A stretch of DNA of 40,546 nucleotides, from positions 1 through 40,546 of the IMG/VR virus record IMGVR_UViG_3300031772_000094. One strand, given 5' to 3'. Under the pieces are notes generated by a model. It did no database searches, was not told the DNA's origin, and saw only the letters and a program-made list of their open reading frames with translations. Below, piece by piece: positions 6,908 through 14,760 of the stretch (position 1 is the stretch's first letter; each line of letters begins with the position of its first letter). The position numbers and the translations under genes were made by a program. Source of the stretch: a virus.

Positions 6908-8842
6908 CTACATTGTTGGTGTTGTTGGTTGAGGTTGTCGCGGCGGTTGCTGTGTCTGTTGGCCCGGCTGGTTAAATTGCGGTTCTCCGGCCGGAGGAAA
7001 TACTTCCGGCATGTTTCTTTTCTCCACCATTAACTTGCGATGGCGTATTATGTGAGCCATTAAAGCAGCATTCAAATTCGCTTTGGCGTGAATCGCCAAA
7101 TGCGTCTGATGATCGTCTCGTATGCTTATATCCGGGGCTTTATCATTGTTAATCAAAATGTTTTCTTCTTCGGCCTGCAATTCGTCAACGGTTGGAGGGA
7201 AAGTCATATCAATTTCCTCTTTGGTAAAACCGTGAAGTTTGGCCAGTTTCTTTTGAATGAACCGCCGATTGTTCGTCGGATCCTGCAAAGCAAGTCCGGC
7301 AAACGCGGAGTAGGATTGCCTGTCTCTTTCTCTCTTGGCTTCCGAGATAATCTTGCTTTCTATCTTCACGTCAGGATCAACGTGGGCAATTATGTTCTCG
7401 CGTGTAAGCGGGCGCCATATCGGAGAAAATACTCCCTGAATCCTTATAATCTTTTCGTCGATTCCTTCTTTGAAATGCTTTTTATAAAGCCAATACCATT
7501 GCCGCCAGAATTTCGCCTCTGATAATCCGTAGAGTTTCGCGCTCATCGAATAGCGGGTGTCAACTTTTGAAGCGACTAATTGCAATTCGCCAAGCGTTCT
7601 CTGTTCTTTGCTTTGTATGCCTTGCTGGATTTCCGGCGTGGCCGTAGCTTTCTGGGCCGCTTGGTCAAGAATATCCATAATCACATTGACGTATTGGTGC
7701 ATCGTGGATTTCTGAAACGGCACTATGGCATTATCAACTCTGCCTTGAACCGGAATAAACTTATTAAATTTAAAGTTCAAATCTTTTCTGTTAGTGATTC
7801 TTGAAGCGTCGTAGAGATAGTTCGGCAGGACATCGGCTTTAGCCGACTTCCCGGCAAGGTTAAGCAATACTGCTTTGAATCTCTGCTTATCTTCCGTTAA
7901 ATCGGGAATGGAAACGCCGTCCCAATCGTGTGCTATGGGATATAAAGCGCGGTCAATGATCGGCCACAGGTCCCCGAGCTTGTAAATTCTTACGACAAGG
8001 CTTCTCTGATTTCCCAATTCAACCATTATCTTTTTGCCTTTGAATGTGGTGAACCAGCGCAACAAAATAAATTCGTAATTGCCGGACTTATCAAGTGCTT
8101 CTTCTTTGGTGTCAAATCTTGTGCGTCCCTGTGCCGTGGCTCTTTCGTCCGCCGCTTTGTTTTTGAGAGAGTTATAATCCTTCCCTTTCTTGATAGAACC
8201 CAGATTGAAATACGCCGGGTTGTCTTTCATCTCCCAGTAAGACAATCCGATTTCATATCCGCCGAATCTCATTGCCCCTCTGCCTTCCATATCGCCGTTG
8301 ACCGATTTCGCTTTCGGATCGCGTATCCAAGTCGTCGGATCAATCACTTCCGGAGACGGACATTGTTTTCCTTTATCGCGGTTAAAATCCATTTCAAGCA
8401 TCAACCCTCTGCCGAAAAATTCAGCGTCCCAGTTCCAGTCGTAATCCAGTTCCGCTTTCTGTATTATGTCGTAGTCAAAAACGGATAAGGCGTTCAGGTT
8501 ATCTTCCACGTCTTCGTCGCCCTGTCCTCCTCTGCCTTCCCAATTAACCATAAGCCGGTCATCCCAAAGCGCGGCGTGAATGGTATTGAAAATCGTGAAT
8601 ATTAAAGGCTCGCCAACTAAATCTTGGTCGCGATTTTGATTATTGTAGAGTTTAAGACGAAGCAACCAACTGGCCCGTTTGGCTTCTGTGTCGCCGAAAC
8701 AAACATCGTATTCCTTGTCTATCTGCCTTAAAAGCCTGGCCTGTTCATTAACGCTTAAAATCTTCGTGACAATCTTGTCATCTTCAACTTCTTGATATTC
8801 TACATCGTCAAATTCGCTGCCTTTGTAAATTGTCTTGCTCAC
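6908..8842 (-). CDS. Portal protein (644 aa)
   Basis: Length, charge pattern and position after the terminase fit a portal of podovirus-like phages. Features include an N-terminal helical part with FNTIHAALWDDRLMVNWEG, a middle part with VIDPTTWIRDP and FEFILL-like strands, a stem region (IMDILDQAAQKATATPEIQQ) and a Pro/Gln-rich tail (FNQPGQQTQQPPRQPQP). It would form the dodecameric ring through which DNA is packed and ejected. The start is a GTG at 8842, two bases after the TGA of the preceding small gene; no ATG fits in frame nearby. Confidence 0.8.
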   Translation of the reverse strand: MSKTIYKGSEFDDVEYQEVEDDKIVTKILSVNEQARLLRQIDKEYDVCFGDTEAKRASWLLRLKLYNNQNRDQDLVGEPLIFTIFNTIHAALWDDRLMVNWEGRGGQGDEDVEDNLNALSVFDYDIIQKAELDYDWNWDAEFFGRGLMLEMDFNRDKGKQCPSPEVIDPTTWIRDPKAKSVNGDMEGRGAMRFGGYEIGLSYWEMKDNPAYFNLGSIKKGKDYNSLKNKAADERATAQGRTRFDTKEEALDKSGNYEFILLRWFTTFKGKKIMVELGNQRSLVVRIYKLGDLWPIIDRALYPIAHDWDGVSIPDLTEDKQRFKAVLLNLAGKSAKADVLPNYLYDASRITNRKDLNFKFNKFIPVQGRVDNAIVPFQKSTMHQYVNVIMDILDQAAQKATATPEIQQGIQSKEQRTLGELQLVASKVDTRYSMSAKLYGLSEAKFWRQWYWLYKKHFKEGIDEKIIRIQGVFSPIWRPLTRENIIAHVDPDVKIESKIISEAKRERDRQSYSAFAGLALQDPTNNRRFIQKKLAKLHGFTKEEIDMTFPPTVDELQAEEENILINNDKAPDISIRDDHQTHLAIHAKANLNAALMAHIIRHRKLMVEKRNMPEVFPPAGEPQFNQPGQQTQQPPRQPQPTTPTM

Positions 8843-9007
8843 TCATTTAGATTTATTTCTCTTTTGCGTAAGAGATTTATAAGTGTGGGTTTCGCCCGGA
8901 TACGACTTTCCGTTGAGAAAACAGATTTTAATATACTGGGATTTGTTCACTCGTTTGCTTCTGACATGGCCGCCTTTTTTAACACAATTATTAAATGGTG
9001 CTGGCAT
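8843..9007 (-). CDS. Small basic protein (54 aa)
   Basis: An unbroken frame from ATG at 9007 to TGA at 8843, filling the gap between two genes: the previous gene ends 11 bases upstream and the portal starts immediately after. The product is strongly basic (Lys/Arg about a quarter) with VKKGGHVRSKRVNKS and YKSLTQKRNKSK and two cysteines. I know no family. A small nucleic-acid-binding or head protein is possible. Confidence 0.55.
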   Translation of the reverse strand: MPAPFNNCVKKGGHVRSKRVNKSQYIKICFLNGKSYPGETHTYKSLTQKRNKSK

Positions 9008-9018
9008 AGGTTTCAAAA

Positions 9019-9261
9019 TTAAGCATAAGCTGTTAATTTATATTTTTCATGCAGTTTTCTTAATTGCCGTTTAAATTCTGGATCTTTCATATTCTTCTCT
9101 CCAAACGCTTCAATAGATTCTTGCGTTCCCCGAATCAAAGTTGGCCTTTTCCCGCCCGGCGATAAGGGAATTTTCCTTATCTCTTTTTCCGCATCAAGTA
9201 ATTCCGGATAAGTAAATTCCGATCTTTTCTTCCTCGTTAGTTGTGAAAGTCTTATCGCCAT
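9019..9261 (-). CDS. Hypothetical protein (80 aa)
   Basis: A basic, soluble, probably helical protein (LTRKKRSEFTYPELLDAEKE, KDPEFKRQLRKLHEKYK). It stands in the short-gene run between terminase and portal, five bases after the preceding gene. No motif allows a function. Codon use and tight packing argue that it is expressed. Confidence 0.6.
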   Translation of the reverse strand: MAIRLSQLTRKKRSEFTYPELLDAEKEIRKIPLSPGGKRPTLIRGTQESIEAFGEKNMKDPEFKRQLRKLHEKYKLTAYA

Positions 9262-9266
9262 TTATT

Positions 9267-9632
9267 TTAATTTAGCGATTTGGTAATCGTGAAAGCGTCG
9301 CCGTCCCACAAATAGGTATCGCCGTCAATCACGCAACTGGCAGGATTGGCAAGAAATTCGCCTCCGTAGATATTACAAGCGATTCCCTGCTTTTGCAGGC
9401 TAAGCAAACGGCTTTCATCCGTATTTCTGCGGGCAATATCGTTCACCATTGAGATTGCCTGCTCGCAAGAGAATGTGCCATATTCAGGAATTGAAATCTG
9501 GCAACCTTCCGGAATAACTACATTATCCGAAATGACTCCATTTGAAGGAGCAATGCCATATCCAGCAAGACCGGCAAGTAATGCTAAAAGCAATCCTCCG
9601 GCCGCGATTACTGATTTAGTTGGTTTAATCAT
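9267..9632 (-). CDS. Secreted or membrane-anchored small protein (121 aa)
   Basis: The N-terminus (MIKPTKS, then VIAAGGLLLALLAGLAGYGI, residues 8-27) is a signal peptide or anchor. The outer part has four cysteines (EGCQIS, FSCEQA, IACNIY, ASCVID), which could form two disulfides outside the cytoplasm. It overlaps the preceding gene by 8 bases. A role in the envelope, such as superinfection exclusion, is possible but not shown. Confidence 0.65.
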   Translation of the reverse strand: MIKPTKSVIAAGGLLLALLAGLAGYGIAPSNGVISDNVVIPEGCQISIPEYGTFSCEQAISMVNDIARRNTDESRLLSLQKQGIACNIYGGEFLANPASCVIDGDTYLWDGDAFTITKSLN

Positions 9633-9909
9633 TTTGCTTTTTTTGGTTAGTTAATAATTCGTCTATTCTACCAAAGGCGTCTTGTAATATCGCCGATTTC
9701 ATTTTAGCCAGTTCTTCCGGAGGGAAAGGAAATTTGGCAATTCCCAGTTTCCATTTGATCCGATAGAACACTGAGGGCTTAAAGAAATCGTGGCGGTAAT
9801 AAAAGACTCCCTTGTGGACGAACAACTGAATGAATGAATAATCAAAGTTCAGGATTGTTATCGGACATTGCTTATAATTAGTGATAGCGAGACAGTTGAT
9901 AGTTTTCAT
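9625..9909 (-). CDS. Hypothetical protein (94 aa)
   Basis: Aromatic-rich N-terminal half (NFDYSFIQLFVHKGVFYYRHDFF) and a helical C-terminus (ELAKMKSAILQDAFGRIDELL). ATG at 9909 overlaps the stop of the preceding gene by 4 bases, showing coupling. No family is recognised. No membrane segment is convincing. Confidence 0.6.
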   Translation of the reverse strand: MKTINCLAITNYKQCPITILNFDYSFIQLFVHKGVFYYRHDFFKPSVFYRIKWKLGIAKFPFPPEELAKMKSAILQDAFGRIDELLTNQKKQND

Positions 9910-10139
9910 TTCTTAAACCAATACTTAATTTTTATCCAAACGCGTTGATACCATTTCAGATTCGCCCAATATCTTTCCATCTCTGCTCTTTGTTTCCGAT
10001 AATGACGTTCTGCCAATCTCTGCGGGTTATAATTCCTCCGGTCAATTTTAATCTGAAGATTTCTTAATTTCCGTTGCTTTAGCTGTTGTGAATGCTTATC
10101 GTGCCATTTTTTAGTTGTATCGACTGCTCCTTTTAACAT
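9906..10139 (-). CDS. Very basic small protein (77 aa)
   Basis: Rich in Lys, Arg, Trp and Tyr (KQRKLRNLQIKIDRRNYNPQ, ERYWANLKWYQRVWIKIKYW). It overlaps its upstream neighbour by 29 bases and the downstream gene by 4. The composition suggests nucleic-acid or membrane-surface binding. No family is known to me. Confidence 0.55.
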   Translation of the reverse strand: MLKGAVDTTKKWHDKHSQQLKQRKLRNLQIKIDRRNYNPQRLAERHYRKQRAEMERYWANLKWYQRVWIKIKYWFKK

Positions 10140-10302
10140 AATCTTCTAAATTCAACTGCTTTATAAAATGTTTGTAATCGTGGCCTAGATTTACTTTCTC
10201 TATCGCGCCGTCAAGGTATCTGATAATTCTGTAATTGCCTTCTCTTTCCGGCTCGTTTAACGTTAATAGAAATTCCTCTAAATTTTTCTTGTGCCACCTC
10301 AT
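10111..10302 (-). CDS. Small hypothetical protein (63 aa)
   Basis: It starts at 10302 in an ATGA overlap with the terminase stop, so it is translationally coupled to the large terminase. The charged sequence (RWHKKNLEEFLLTLNEPERE, YRIIRYLDGAIEKVNLGHDY) has a mixed alpha/beta look. No motif. It might be a packaging accessory protein. Confidence 0.6.
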   Translation of the reverse strand: MRWHKKNLEEFLLTLNEPEREGNYRIIRYLDGAIEKVNLGHDYKHFIKQLNLEDYVKRSSRYN

Positions 10303-11846
10303 ACTCGCATTGGATTAGGGTAAGGGTCTAATACTTCTTCTTCGTCTATGTGCTGGAATAATTGATAAAGAATAAATTGCGGTTCGTGCAGAAGTAATCT
10401 GTGCAGGTTTTCCGGCTGGTGATCCTGTTTGTCTCTTGGCGTGGCTCTCGGCTGTTTCTCATCGGCCCCTTTGCCTTTCCATTCCTGCCAGACGTATTCC
10501 TCAATCTGTTTAATGGCTATGAAGCAGGTGTCAAAAATAAATATCTCCGGCTTCCTGACCATTTCGCCTGAAATCATCTGATAGTCAAACGCCTCGTTGG
10601 TTCGTTTTATGCCCGCCTGTAAATCTTTACTGCCTTTAATAAAGAACATTCCCAAATCGTGCAATCGGCTGCCTACGCTCTTTTCCTCTTGGTGCTGGTC
10701 ATCCGTGAAAGCGGAAGGGTCTATTATTCTGTCCCGCATCCGGTAATGGCCGGCTATCTCAACTGCTTTGATTCTTTCAAATAATTCTCTTGTCGTTCCG
10801 GAACTTAATAACTCCGCGCAAATATATTTCTGTCCGTTCTTGTCAACCGCAAGCCACAAAGCGTGATCGTCTATTCGTGGATGAGGGTCAAGCGCCATAT
10901 AAACCGTGTATCTTTTTTCGTCGAGCGGAAACGGCCGGATGACATGAATCTTGCGGCTGAATTTCTTATGCACTCTGCCGATTAAGTGTCCGAACTTTCC
11001 GAACGCCCGGGCTTGTTTCTCGTCTTCGGTCATGGCGTTTACCATTTGCAGAATGTTTTTGTGTTCAAGGTGTCCCCGGACTCCGTGAGATTTGCATGCG
11101 TCCTCTATTTCCGCTTCAACCCAATCGGCACCGACATCAATAGCCTTATCTATAATCTCGTCTTTAACCCAAGCGGTGTGGAATAAAGGAGTCAAGGTAA
11201 AGAAGATAATGCAACCTAATCTTGTCCGGCCCAAGCATGCTTTGTAAATCGCTTGCGATGGCGGCTCGTCAAACCAGATCCAACCCAAGTCAACTGATTC
11301 AAACTCTTTCGCATCCTGTTCGTTGCTCATTAAGTCAATTTCCCAGCCGGTCTTTGTGATAAATTTAGCTTCGTAATTCTTTCCTTCTTTCGCGGTTTCG
11401 TATTCGGCTTCAGGAAAGGTTAAGGAATAACTGCCCGGCAACCACTTCTTTAATTCAGGAACTATCTTTTCTTTCAGCGTTGTCGGATCTGAAATTATCC
11501 TGCCTCGTTTCATATAGGGAAATTTCCGGTAAAAAGGATATTCAAAATACTTATTCTGCGGACCATAACAGATATTCGCGACGATGTTGCAACCGGTGGC
11601 CGTCTTTCCCACTCCGTTAGCCGCCACGAATAGATTTATAAAAGAACTTCCTTGTCCGACTATTTTAATAAATTCTGTCGCTTTCTCATTCGGTTCGTAA
11701 TGCTGTGCGGCTTCCTGTCTGTCTTTTTCCAATAAAGCCTCTTTCGCTTCGGCTTTCTCAATCAAGGTCTCCGAGGATAAATTCAACAATCTCTTCTTTA
11801 GGACGTCCCTGCCACTTGCTTGTGAATTTGACTCCGTTAATTCCAT
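10299..11846 (-). CDS. Terminase large subunit (515 aa)
   Basis: The ATP-driven motor and nuclease that packs DNA into the head. Walker A is VAANGVGKTA (residues about 74-83), Walker B is WIWFDEPP (189-196), followed by a coupling TLTP motif. The C-terminal nuclease part opens with VYMALDPHPR, carrying the first acidic metal ligand, and later IIDPSAFTDD. Length is normal. It overlaps the small-subunit-like gene by 89 bases in another frame; a TTG inside the overlap, just before that gene's stop, could be an alternative start. Confidence 0.93.
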   Translation of the reverse strand: MELTESNSQASGRDVLKKRLLNLSSETLIEKAEAKEALLEKDRQEAAQHYEPNEKATEFIKIVGQGSSFINLFVAANGVGKTATGCNIVANICYGPQNKYFEYPFYRKFPYMKRGRIISDPTTLKEKIVPELKKWLPGSYSLTFPEAEYETAKEGKNYEAKFITKTGWEIDLMSNEQDAKEFESVDLGWIWFDEPPSQAIYKACLGRTRLGCIIFFTLTPLFHTAWVKDEIIDKAIDVGADWVEAEIEDACKSHGVRGHLEHKNILQMVNAMTEDEKQARAFGKFGHLIGRVHKKFSRKIHVIRPFPLDEKRYTVYMALDPHPRIDDHALWLAVDKNGQKYICAELLSSGTTRELFERIKAVEIAGHYRMRDRIIDPSAFTDDQHQEEKSVGSRLHDLGMFFIKGSKDLQAGIKRTNEAFDYQMISGEMVRKPEIFIFDTCFIAIKQIEEYVWQEWKGKGADEKQPRATPRDKQDHQPENLHRLLLHEPQFILYQLFQHIDEEEVLDPYPNPMRV

Positions 11847-12165
11847 ATCGCTTTTTAATTTTATAACCTTTATCCAATCCCGAGTCGCGCGCTCTCCAAT
11901 CTTTGTGTTTCAGTAATCCTTTATGGACTTTCATTAAATCTTTGTCAGGCAATTCTTCTTCAAGTAATTCGTTCCATGCTTTTGTTTTATGTATCTGTCC
12001 AGCTTTCAAATATGACTCTTTATAATTTTGTTTTTTGCCCGCTTTTATAATCGTTGATTTTCCGAGAGTATCCGAGATTTCTTTCAGTATCGGTCTTTGT
12101 CTAATTTTCGCTTTTTCAATCCGCATATCAACTCTTTTCTCTTTTTTTTGTTTCTTCTTTCCCAT
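11758..12165 (-). CDS. Putative terminase small subunit (135 aa)
   Basis: Directly precedes the large subunit. After a Lys-rich start, a helical DNA-binding-like part (RPILKEISDTLGKSTIIKAG, NYKESYLKAGQIHKTKAW, as in HTH regions of small subunits) leads to DLMKVHKGLLKH and RARDSGLDKGYKIKKRYG. That last pattern, a helix plus DKGYK-K-Y, is common in small-terminase-like proteins. It would recognise the packaging site and assemble as a ring. Assignment rests on order and pattern. Confidence 0.65.
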   Translation of the reverse strand: MGKKKQKKEKRVDMRIEKAKIRQRPILKEISDTLGKSTIIKAGKKQNYKESYLKAGQIHKTKAWNELLEEELPDKDLMKVHKGLLKHKDWRARDSGLDKGYKIKKRYGINGVKFTSKWQGRPKEEIVEFILGDLD

Positions 12166-12218
12166 GTCGTTTATATTTAATACGCTGTTCTCGTGTTAGC
12201 CGGCGGCCGTTAATCTTT

Positions 12219-12554
12219 TTATACTTCTTTACCAAATTTTTCTTCAAACATTTTATCTGCGTTTTCTAATATTTGGTCTGCTGAAGTTTTTCCGGTTAGA
12301 AGTTCTAAAATACTTTCGGTTGCCTGCTTTTTTAAGATGTTTGCGATAGATTCCTGACATGATTCGTCATTTAGATCTTCTTTTTCATCTAATCGGATAT
12401 AATCGCCGTAATTCTTACCATTATATTTCCATAGCCAGGCGAAGTAATCTCCTATTCTCAATAAATAAATCTCCTGTTTTCCGATTGTCTTTGACAGAAG
12501 CGGGTCTGGTTTCTGCTCAATTTCTATTTTTTGAAAATCAATTCCTTGTAGCAT
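12219..12554 (-). CDS. Hypothetical protein (111 aa)
   Basis: A soluble mixed protein. The first half is beta-like (EIYLLRIGDYFAWLWKYNGK), the second helical (ESCQESIANILKKQATESIL). It lies in the leader region of the packaging operon, before the small terminase. No family recognised; the size and place would fit an accessory head protein. Confidence 0.6.
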   Translation of the reverse strand: MLQGIDFQKIEIEQKPDPLLSKTIGKQEIYLLRIGDYFAWLWKYNGKNYGDYIRLDEKEDLNDESCQESIANILKKQATESILELLTGKTSADQILENADKMFEEKFGKEV

Positions 12555-12606
12555 ATAATCTATATCAACTCTTAATTTTTAATTCGACCTGACGCAACCT
12601 CGTGCG

Positions 12607-12948
12607 TCATTTATTCCAAAAAAACCTTTCAAACCAGTTTTGCTTGGATTTGGCCGCTTTTTCAATAATCAACCTTTTCATCAGTTCCGCGTGTTCCACT
12701 GCCCAAGCTGTCCAACCTTTCCGATCTTCTAAATCTTGAAAGCCTTGCGGAGTCATTAGGTTCTGAATGTTTAGGATTTCTTCCGGCTCTTTTAAGAGCA
12801 AAAGTTTTAAAAGTGAAAACTTTGTAATAACATTTTCCCCCTGCTCAAAGAACTCTACTCGGCATCCGTATTCTCTGCCGATGTGGCGCCAGACTACTTC
12901 CGCGAATAATTTCCTGACTTCTTTTTGTTTTTCCTCGGTTAAAAACAT
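12607..12948 (-). CDS. Hypothetical protein (113 aa)
   Basis: The start MFLTEEKQ at 12948 is chosen because it is preceded by AAAGGAT, one of the few Shine-Dalgarno-like motifs here, and lies one base after the stop of the membrane protein upstream. The protein is helical (EVRKLFAEVVWRHIGREYG, EHAELMKRLIIEKAAKSK) with an aromatic C-terminus (NWFERFFWNK). No family is recognised. Confidence 0.65.
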   Translation of the reverse strand: MFLTEEKQKEVRKLFAEVVWRHIGREYGCRVEFFEQGENVITKFSLLKLLLLKEPEEILNIQNLMTPQGFQDLEDRKGWTAWAVEHAELMKRLIIEKAAKSKQNWFERFFWNK

Positions 12949-12949
12949 T

Positions 12950-13120
12950 TTATCCTTTGTCCATTCCACCGATCGGCGGAGTGAATTGATAATTCGGTTC
13001 GGTTTGAGAATTCGGCTGGATGTCTTCGTTTGAGATGTTGCGGGTTAAATTCCAATACACAAAATACACGACTGCTATCGCTAATGCTATTAAAAGAATT
13101 ATTATAATTTTTCTTGGCAT
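12950..13120 (-). CDS. Small membrane protein, first gene of the late transcript (56 aa)
   Basis: Frame ATG at 13120 to TAA at 12950. It encodes MPRK, then one transmembrane helix (IIIILLIALAIAVVYFVYW, residues 5-23) and a polar tail rich in Asn, Gln and Pro. Its stop is one base from the next start, so the two are coupled. A longer overlapping frame in this place (start 13157) has no such features and is a shadow. It could be a small late-gene membrane or virion protein. Confidence 0.65.
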   Translation of the reverse strand: MPRKIIIILLIALAIAVVYFVYWNLTRNISNEDIQPNSQTEPNYQFTPPIGGMDKG

Positions 13121-13155
13121 ATTTGCGTCCTAAATTCGATTCTTTTTGGCGTTTC

Positions 13156-13185
13156 ACAATAGGATTTCCTCTTTCGAGGTCGCAA
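13156..13185 (-). promoter_or_regulatory. Candidate promoter of the late transcript
   Basis: Minus strand TTGCGA (13180-13185), 18 bases, then TATTGT (13156-13161); each box matches four of six consensus positions. Between the boxes stands the palindrome CCTC-GAAA-GAGG (13168-13179), a possible operator. It is the best candidate between the terminator region and the first late gene, but weak. Confidence 0.35.
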
Positions 13186-13309
13186 CCCGTCGTAAAACGT
13201 TGCCATCGACCTTTTCAATTTAAGATTTCAGTTGGGCTTTTGAATTGGCCCGGCTGTTTATTATGAAAATAAAATTGATGCCGGACGTTTTCTTCGCTTT
13301 CCCTGCTTT

Positions 13310-13338
13310 CTTAAATTTTTAAAAGAACCGAATTTAAG
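13310..13338. other. 8-bp inverted repeat in noncoding region
   Basis: CTTAAATT (13310-13317) and AATTTAAG (13331-13338) form a perfect AT-rich stem with a 13-base loop, just after the terminator. The 13121-13493 stretch otherwise holds no credible gene; it contains this repeat, the candidate late promoter and the structured terminator region. Confidence 0.5.
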
Positions 13339-13346
13339 AAGTAAAT

Positions 13347-13486
13347 AAAAAATCCGCCTATCCTTAATTCAACCTGCAATAAAAAATTACAAGTTGATAG
13401 ATGGCGGCCCTGTAAGAACCGGAATATACGATTCACGCTGCCGACGTATCAGCAGATTCGTCTATCAAAGTTCGATTACTTCGAAC
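13347..13486 (-). terminator. Structured terminator or attenuator at end of early operon
   Basis: On the minus strand CCGCC (13403-13407) pairs with GGCGG (13354-13358). This encloses a 10-bp stem AACTTGTAAT / ATTGCAGGTT (13371-13395) with a T5 loop, and is followed by ATTTTTT: a strong intrinsic terminator. Upstream, TTGATAGA (13461-13468) is perfectly complementary to TCTATCAA (13394-13401), which overlaps the terminator's 5' arm, so two exclusive folds are possible. A hairpin GTTCGA-AGTAA-TCGAAC (13470-13486) follows the last early gene. This looks like an attenuator or a small RNA with its own terminator. Confidence 0.65.
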
Positions 13487-13493
13487 ACCTTAA

Positions 13494-13703
13494 CTATACC
13501 ACGATTTTGACTTTCTGTGTCAAATGTCTCGAAGTGGATAACCTCTCTATCGGAATTATCCTTATTTGAAACACTTTTTCGGAGATAATTGTCTGGTCTG
13601 CCTTGCAATTTCCACAACGTGTCCTCACTTCAAATTCTTTTTCTTCTTCTAATTGCATTACCGGATTTCCGCAGGAACAACAATTAACAATTATTTTATT
13701 CAT
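13494..13703 (-). CDS. Small zinc-ribbon protein, Com-like (69 aa)
   Basis: Two Cys pairs (NCCSCGNPV and TRCGNCKADQ) around a short beta hairpin form a zinc ribbon of the type seen in small phage regulators such as Mu Com. The rest is a basic beta-type tail (QIRIIPIERL). It is the last gene of the early operon and overlaps its upstream neighbour by 4 bases. Binding of RNA or DNA is likely; the target is unknown. Confidence 0.7.
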   Translation of the reverse strand: MNKIIVNCCSCGNPVMQLEEEKEFEVRTRCGNCKADQTIISEKVFQIRIIPIERLSTSRHLTQKVKIVV

Positions 13704-14011
13704 TGAAGTAAATGCTTAACGTGCTTAAATTTCAGATCCTCGCAATGGAAGTTTTTGCACATTTGGGGCCGGTATTCGTAAATTTGACAAGTATTATCTT
13801 TCCCCAAGTAAAAACAAGGTTCATTGATTCTCAAGAAATATCTATCTTCTAATCGTAAAATGTGGAACTTAGACCTCTCTGAACTTACGGTAAAAAAATG
13901 AAACCTTGCCCATTTTAACCAATCATCTGAAACCTTATCGGCTATTTCGATAAGCATGAACCGACAACAACGGCCGCAATAATTTCCTTTTTCGTCTTTA
14001 CAATCAAGCAT
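13700..14011 (-). CDS. YkgJ-type Cys-cluster protein (103 aa)
   Basis: The N-terminal YCGRCCRFM, then EPCFYLGKDNTCQIYEYRPQ and MCKNFHC, give the pattern CxxCC ... C ... C ... RPxxC of the YkgJ family, proposed to bind zinc or an Fe-S cluster. Function of the family is poorly known. It overlaps both neighbours (8 and 4 bases). In a phage it may act in RNA modification or redox sensing, which is only a guess. Confidence 0.75.
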   Translation of the reverse strand: MLDCKDEKGNYCGRCCRFMLIEIADKVSDDWLKWARFHFFTVSSERSKFHILRLEDRYFLRINEPCFYLGKDNTCQIYEYRPQMCKNFHCEDLKFKHVKHLLQ

Positions 14012-14456
14012 TTTTTATTTTCTCATATTTAGCCACAACATTTTCACAAACGACCTTTTCTTCCGGCGTTCCGGCTTTGTCGAAAATGTATCTTACATAA
14101 GCGATCATTTCCTGCTTGCCTTTTTGGATCTTAATCTCTTTTGTTTCAGGCAACGGCGAAGCGAATGCTTGAACAGATCTAAAATCAATTAAATTATCGG
14201 CATTCCTTTCAATAAGCATTCGCGTCAAATTGTAATCAGAAATGGCTCGCCCGGCTTCTTTTATTCCTTCTTCCACGGCCACCAGAGCAGCCGGCAAATC
14301 ATAAGTAAGCACGAGCGTTAAAATCATTTTGTCCCTGATGGCTTCGTCCGGAATATCCTTGTGCGTGGAAACAATGGCGTAAATTTTCAATTTAAAGTTT
14401 TTCTCAATCGGCAAGGCCTCCAATGGCAAATTATTCAATAAATTAAAATCTGACAT
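14004..14456 (-). CDS. Hypothetical helical protein (150 aa)
   Basis: A soluble, helical protein (DEAIRDKMILTLVLTYDLPA, EEGIKEAGRAISDYNLTRML, KQEMIAYVRYIFDKAGTPEE). It is the longest of the small genes at the end of the early operon, one base after its neighbour. No motif for a function. The regular amphipathic helices could serve protein-protein binding, for instance to a host factor. Confidence 0.65.
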   Translation of the reverse strand: MSDFNLLNNLPLEALPIEKNFKLKIYAIVSTHKDIPDEAIRDKMILTLVLTYDLPAALVAVEEGIKEAGRAISDYNLTRMLIERNADNLIDFRSVQAFASPLPETKEIKIQKGKQEMIAYVRYIFDKAGTPEEKVVCENVVAKYEKIKNA

Positions 14457-14457
14457 A

Positions 14458-14760
14458 TTATTTTAGGTATTTTTCCTCTAAAAATCTATCTACGGCTCTC
14501 GGTTCTTCGGCATAAACATCTGCGTCGGTATAATTGTGTTTACATAGCCAGTTGGTATATTCTTCCAGAATCTCCTCCCTCGCCGCTTTTTCTAGTTCGG
14601 TTTTCTGTTTTTGAAGAGCCATTTCCGCATAAGAAAGCAAAACTAAAGCACCTCCTCTTTCTTTACATTCGCCTTTTGGAAATTCCTGTTCCAAAACTTC
14701 CACTAATTCATTCCAATATTTGCTTCTTTTGTTTTCTTCTTTCATCTCTTTATTTTTCAT
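14458..14760 (-). CDS. Hypothetical helical protein (100 aa)
   Basis: Charged, helical (SKYWNELVEVLEQEFPKGEC, EMALQKQKTELEKAAREEIL). The start MKNKEMKE overlaps the upstream stop by 4 bases. The same MKNKEMK leader occurs inside the start of the gene at 15430-15645, one of several repeated gene-start segments in this region. No family recognised. Confidence 0.6.
   Translation of the reverse strand: MKNKEMKEENKRSKYWNELVEVLEQEFPKGECKERGGALVLLSYAEMALQKQKTELEKAAREEILEEYTNWLCKHNYTDADVYAEEPRAVDRFLEEKYLK

Noticed and set aside
6476-6908. Intron around the HNH gene
   Set aside because: Portal and the next gene are each complete and no group I intron features are seen, so the nuclease is free-standing.
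12190-12215. GC-rich inverted repeat before the small terminase gene as a terminator
   Set aside because: Stem is short and imperfect and no T run follows in the direction of transcription.
12939-13157. 72-codon frame overlapping the first late gene
   Set aside because: It has no domain-like pattern, while the other frame codes a membrane helix and is coupled to the next gene; judged a shadow.
13394-13468. 76-base segment closed by an 8-bp stem as a tRNA
   Set aside because: No T arm or D arm consensus on either strand; treated as part of the terminator/attenuator structure.
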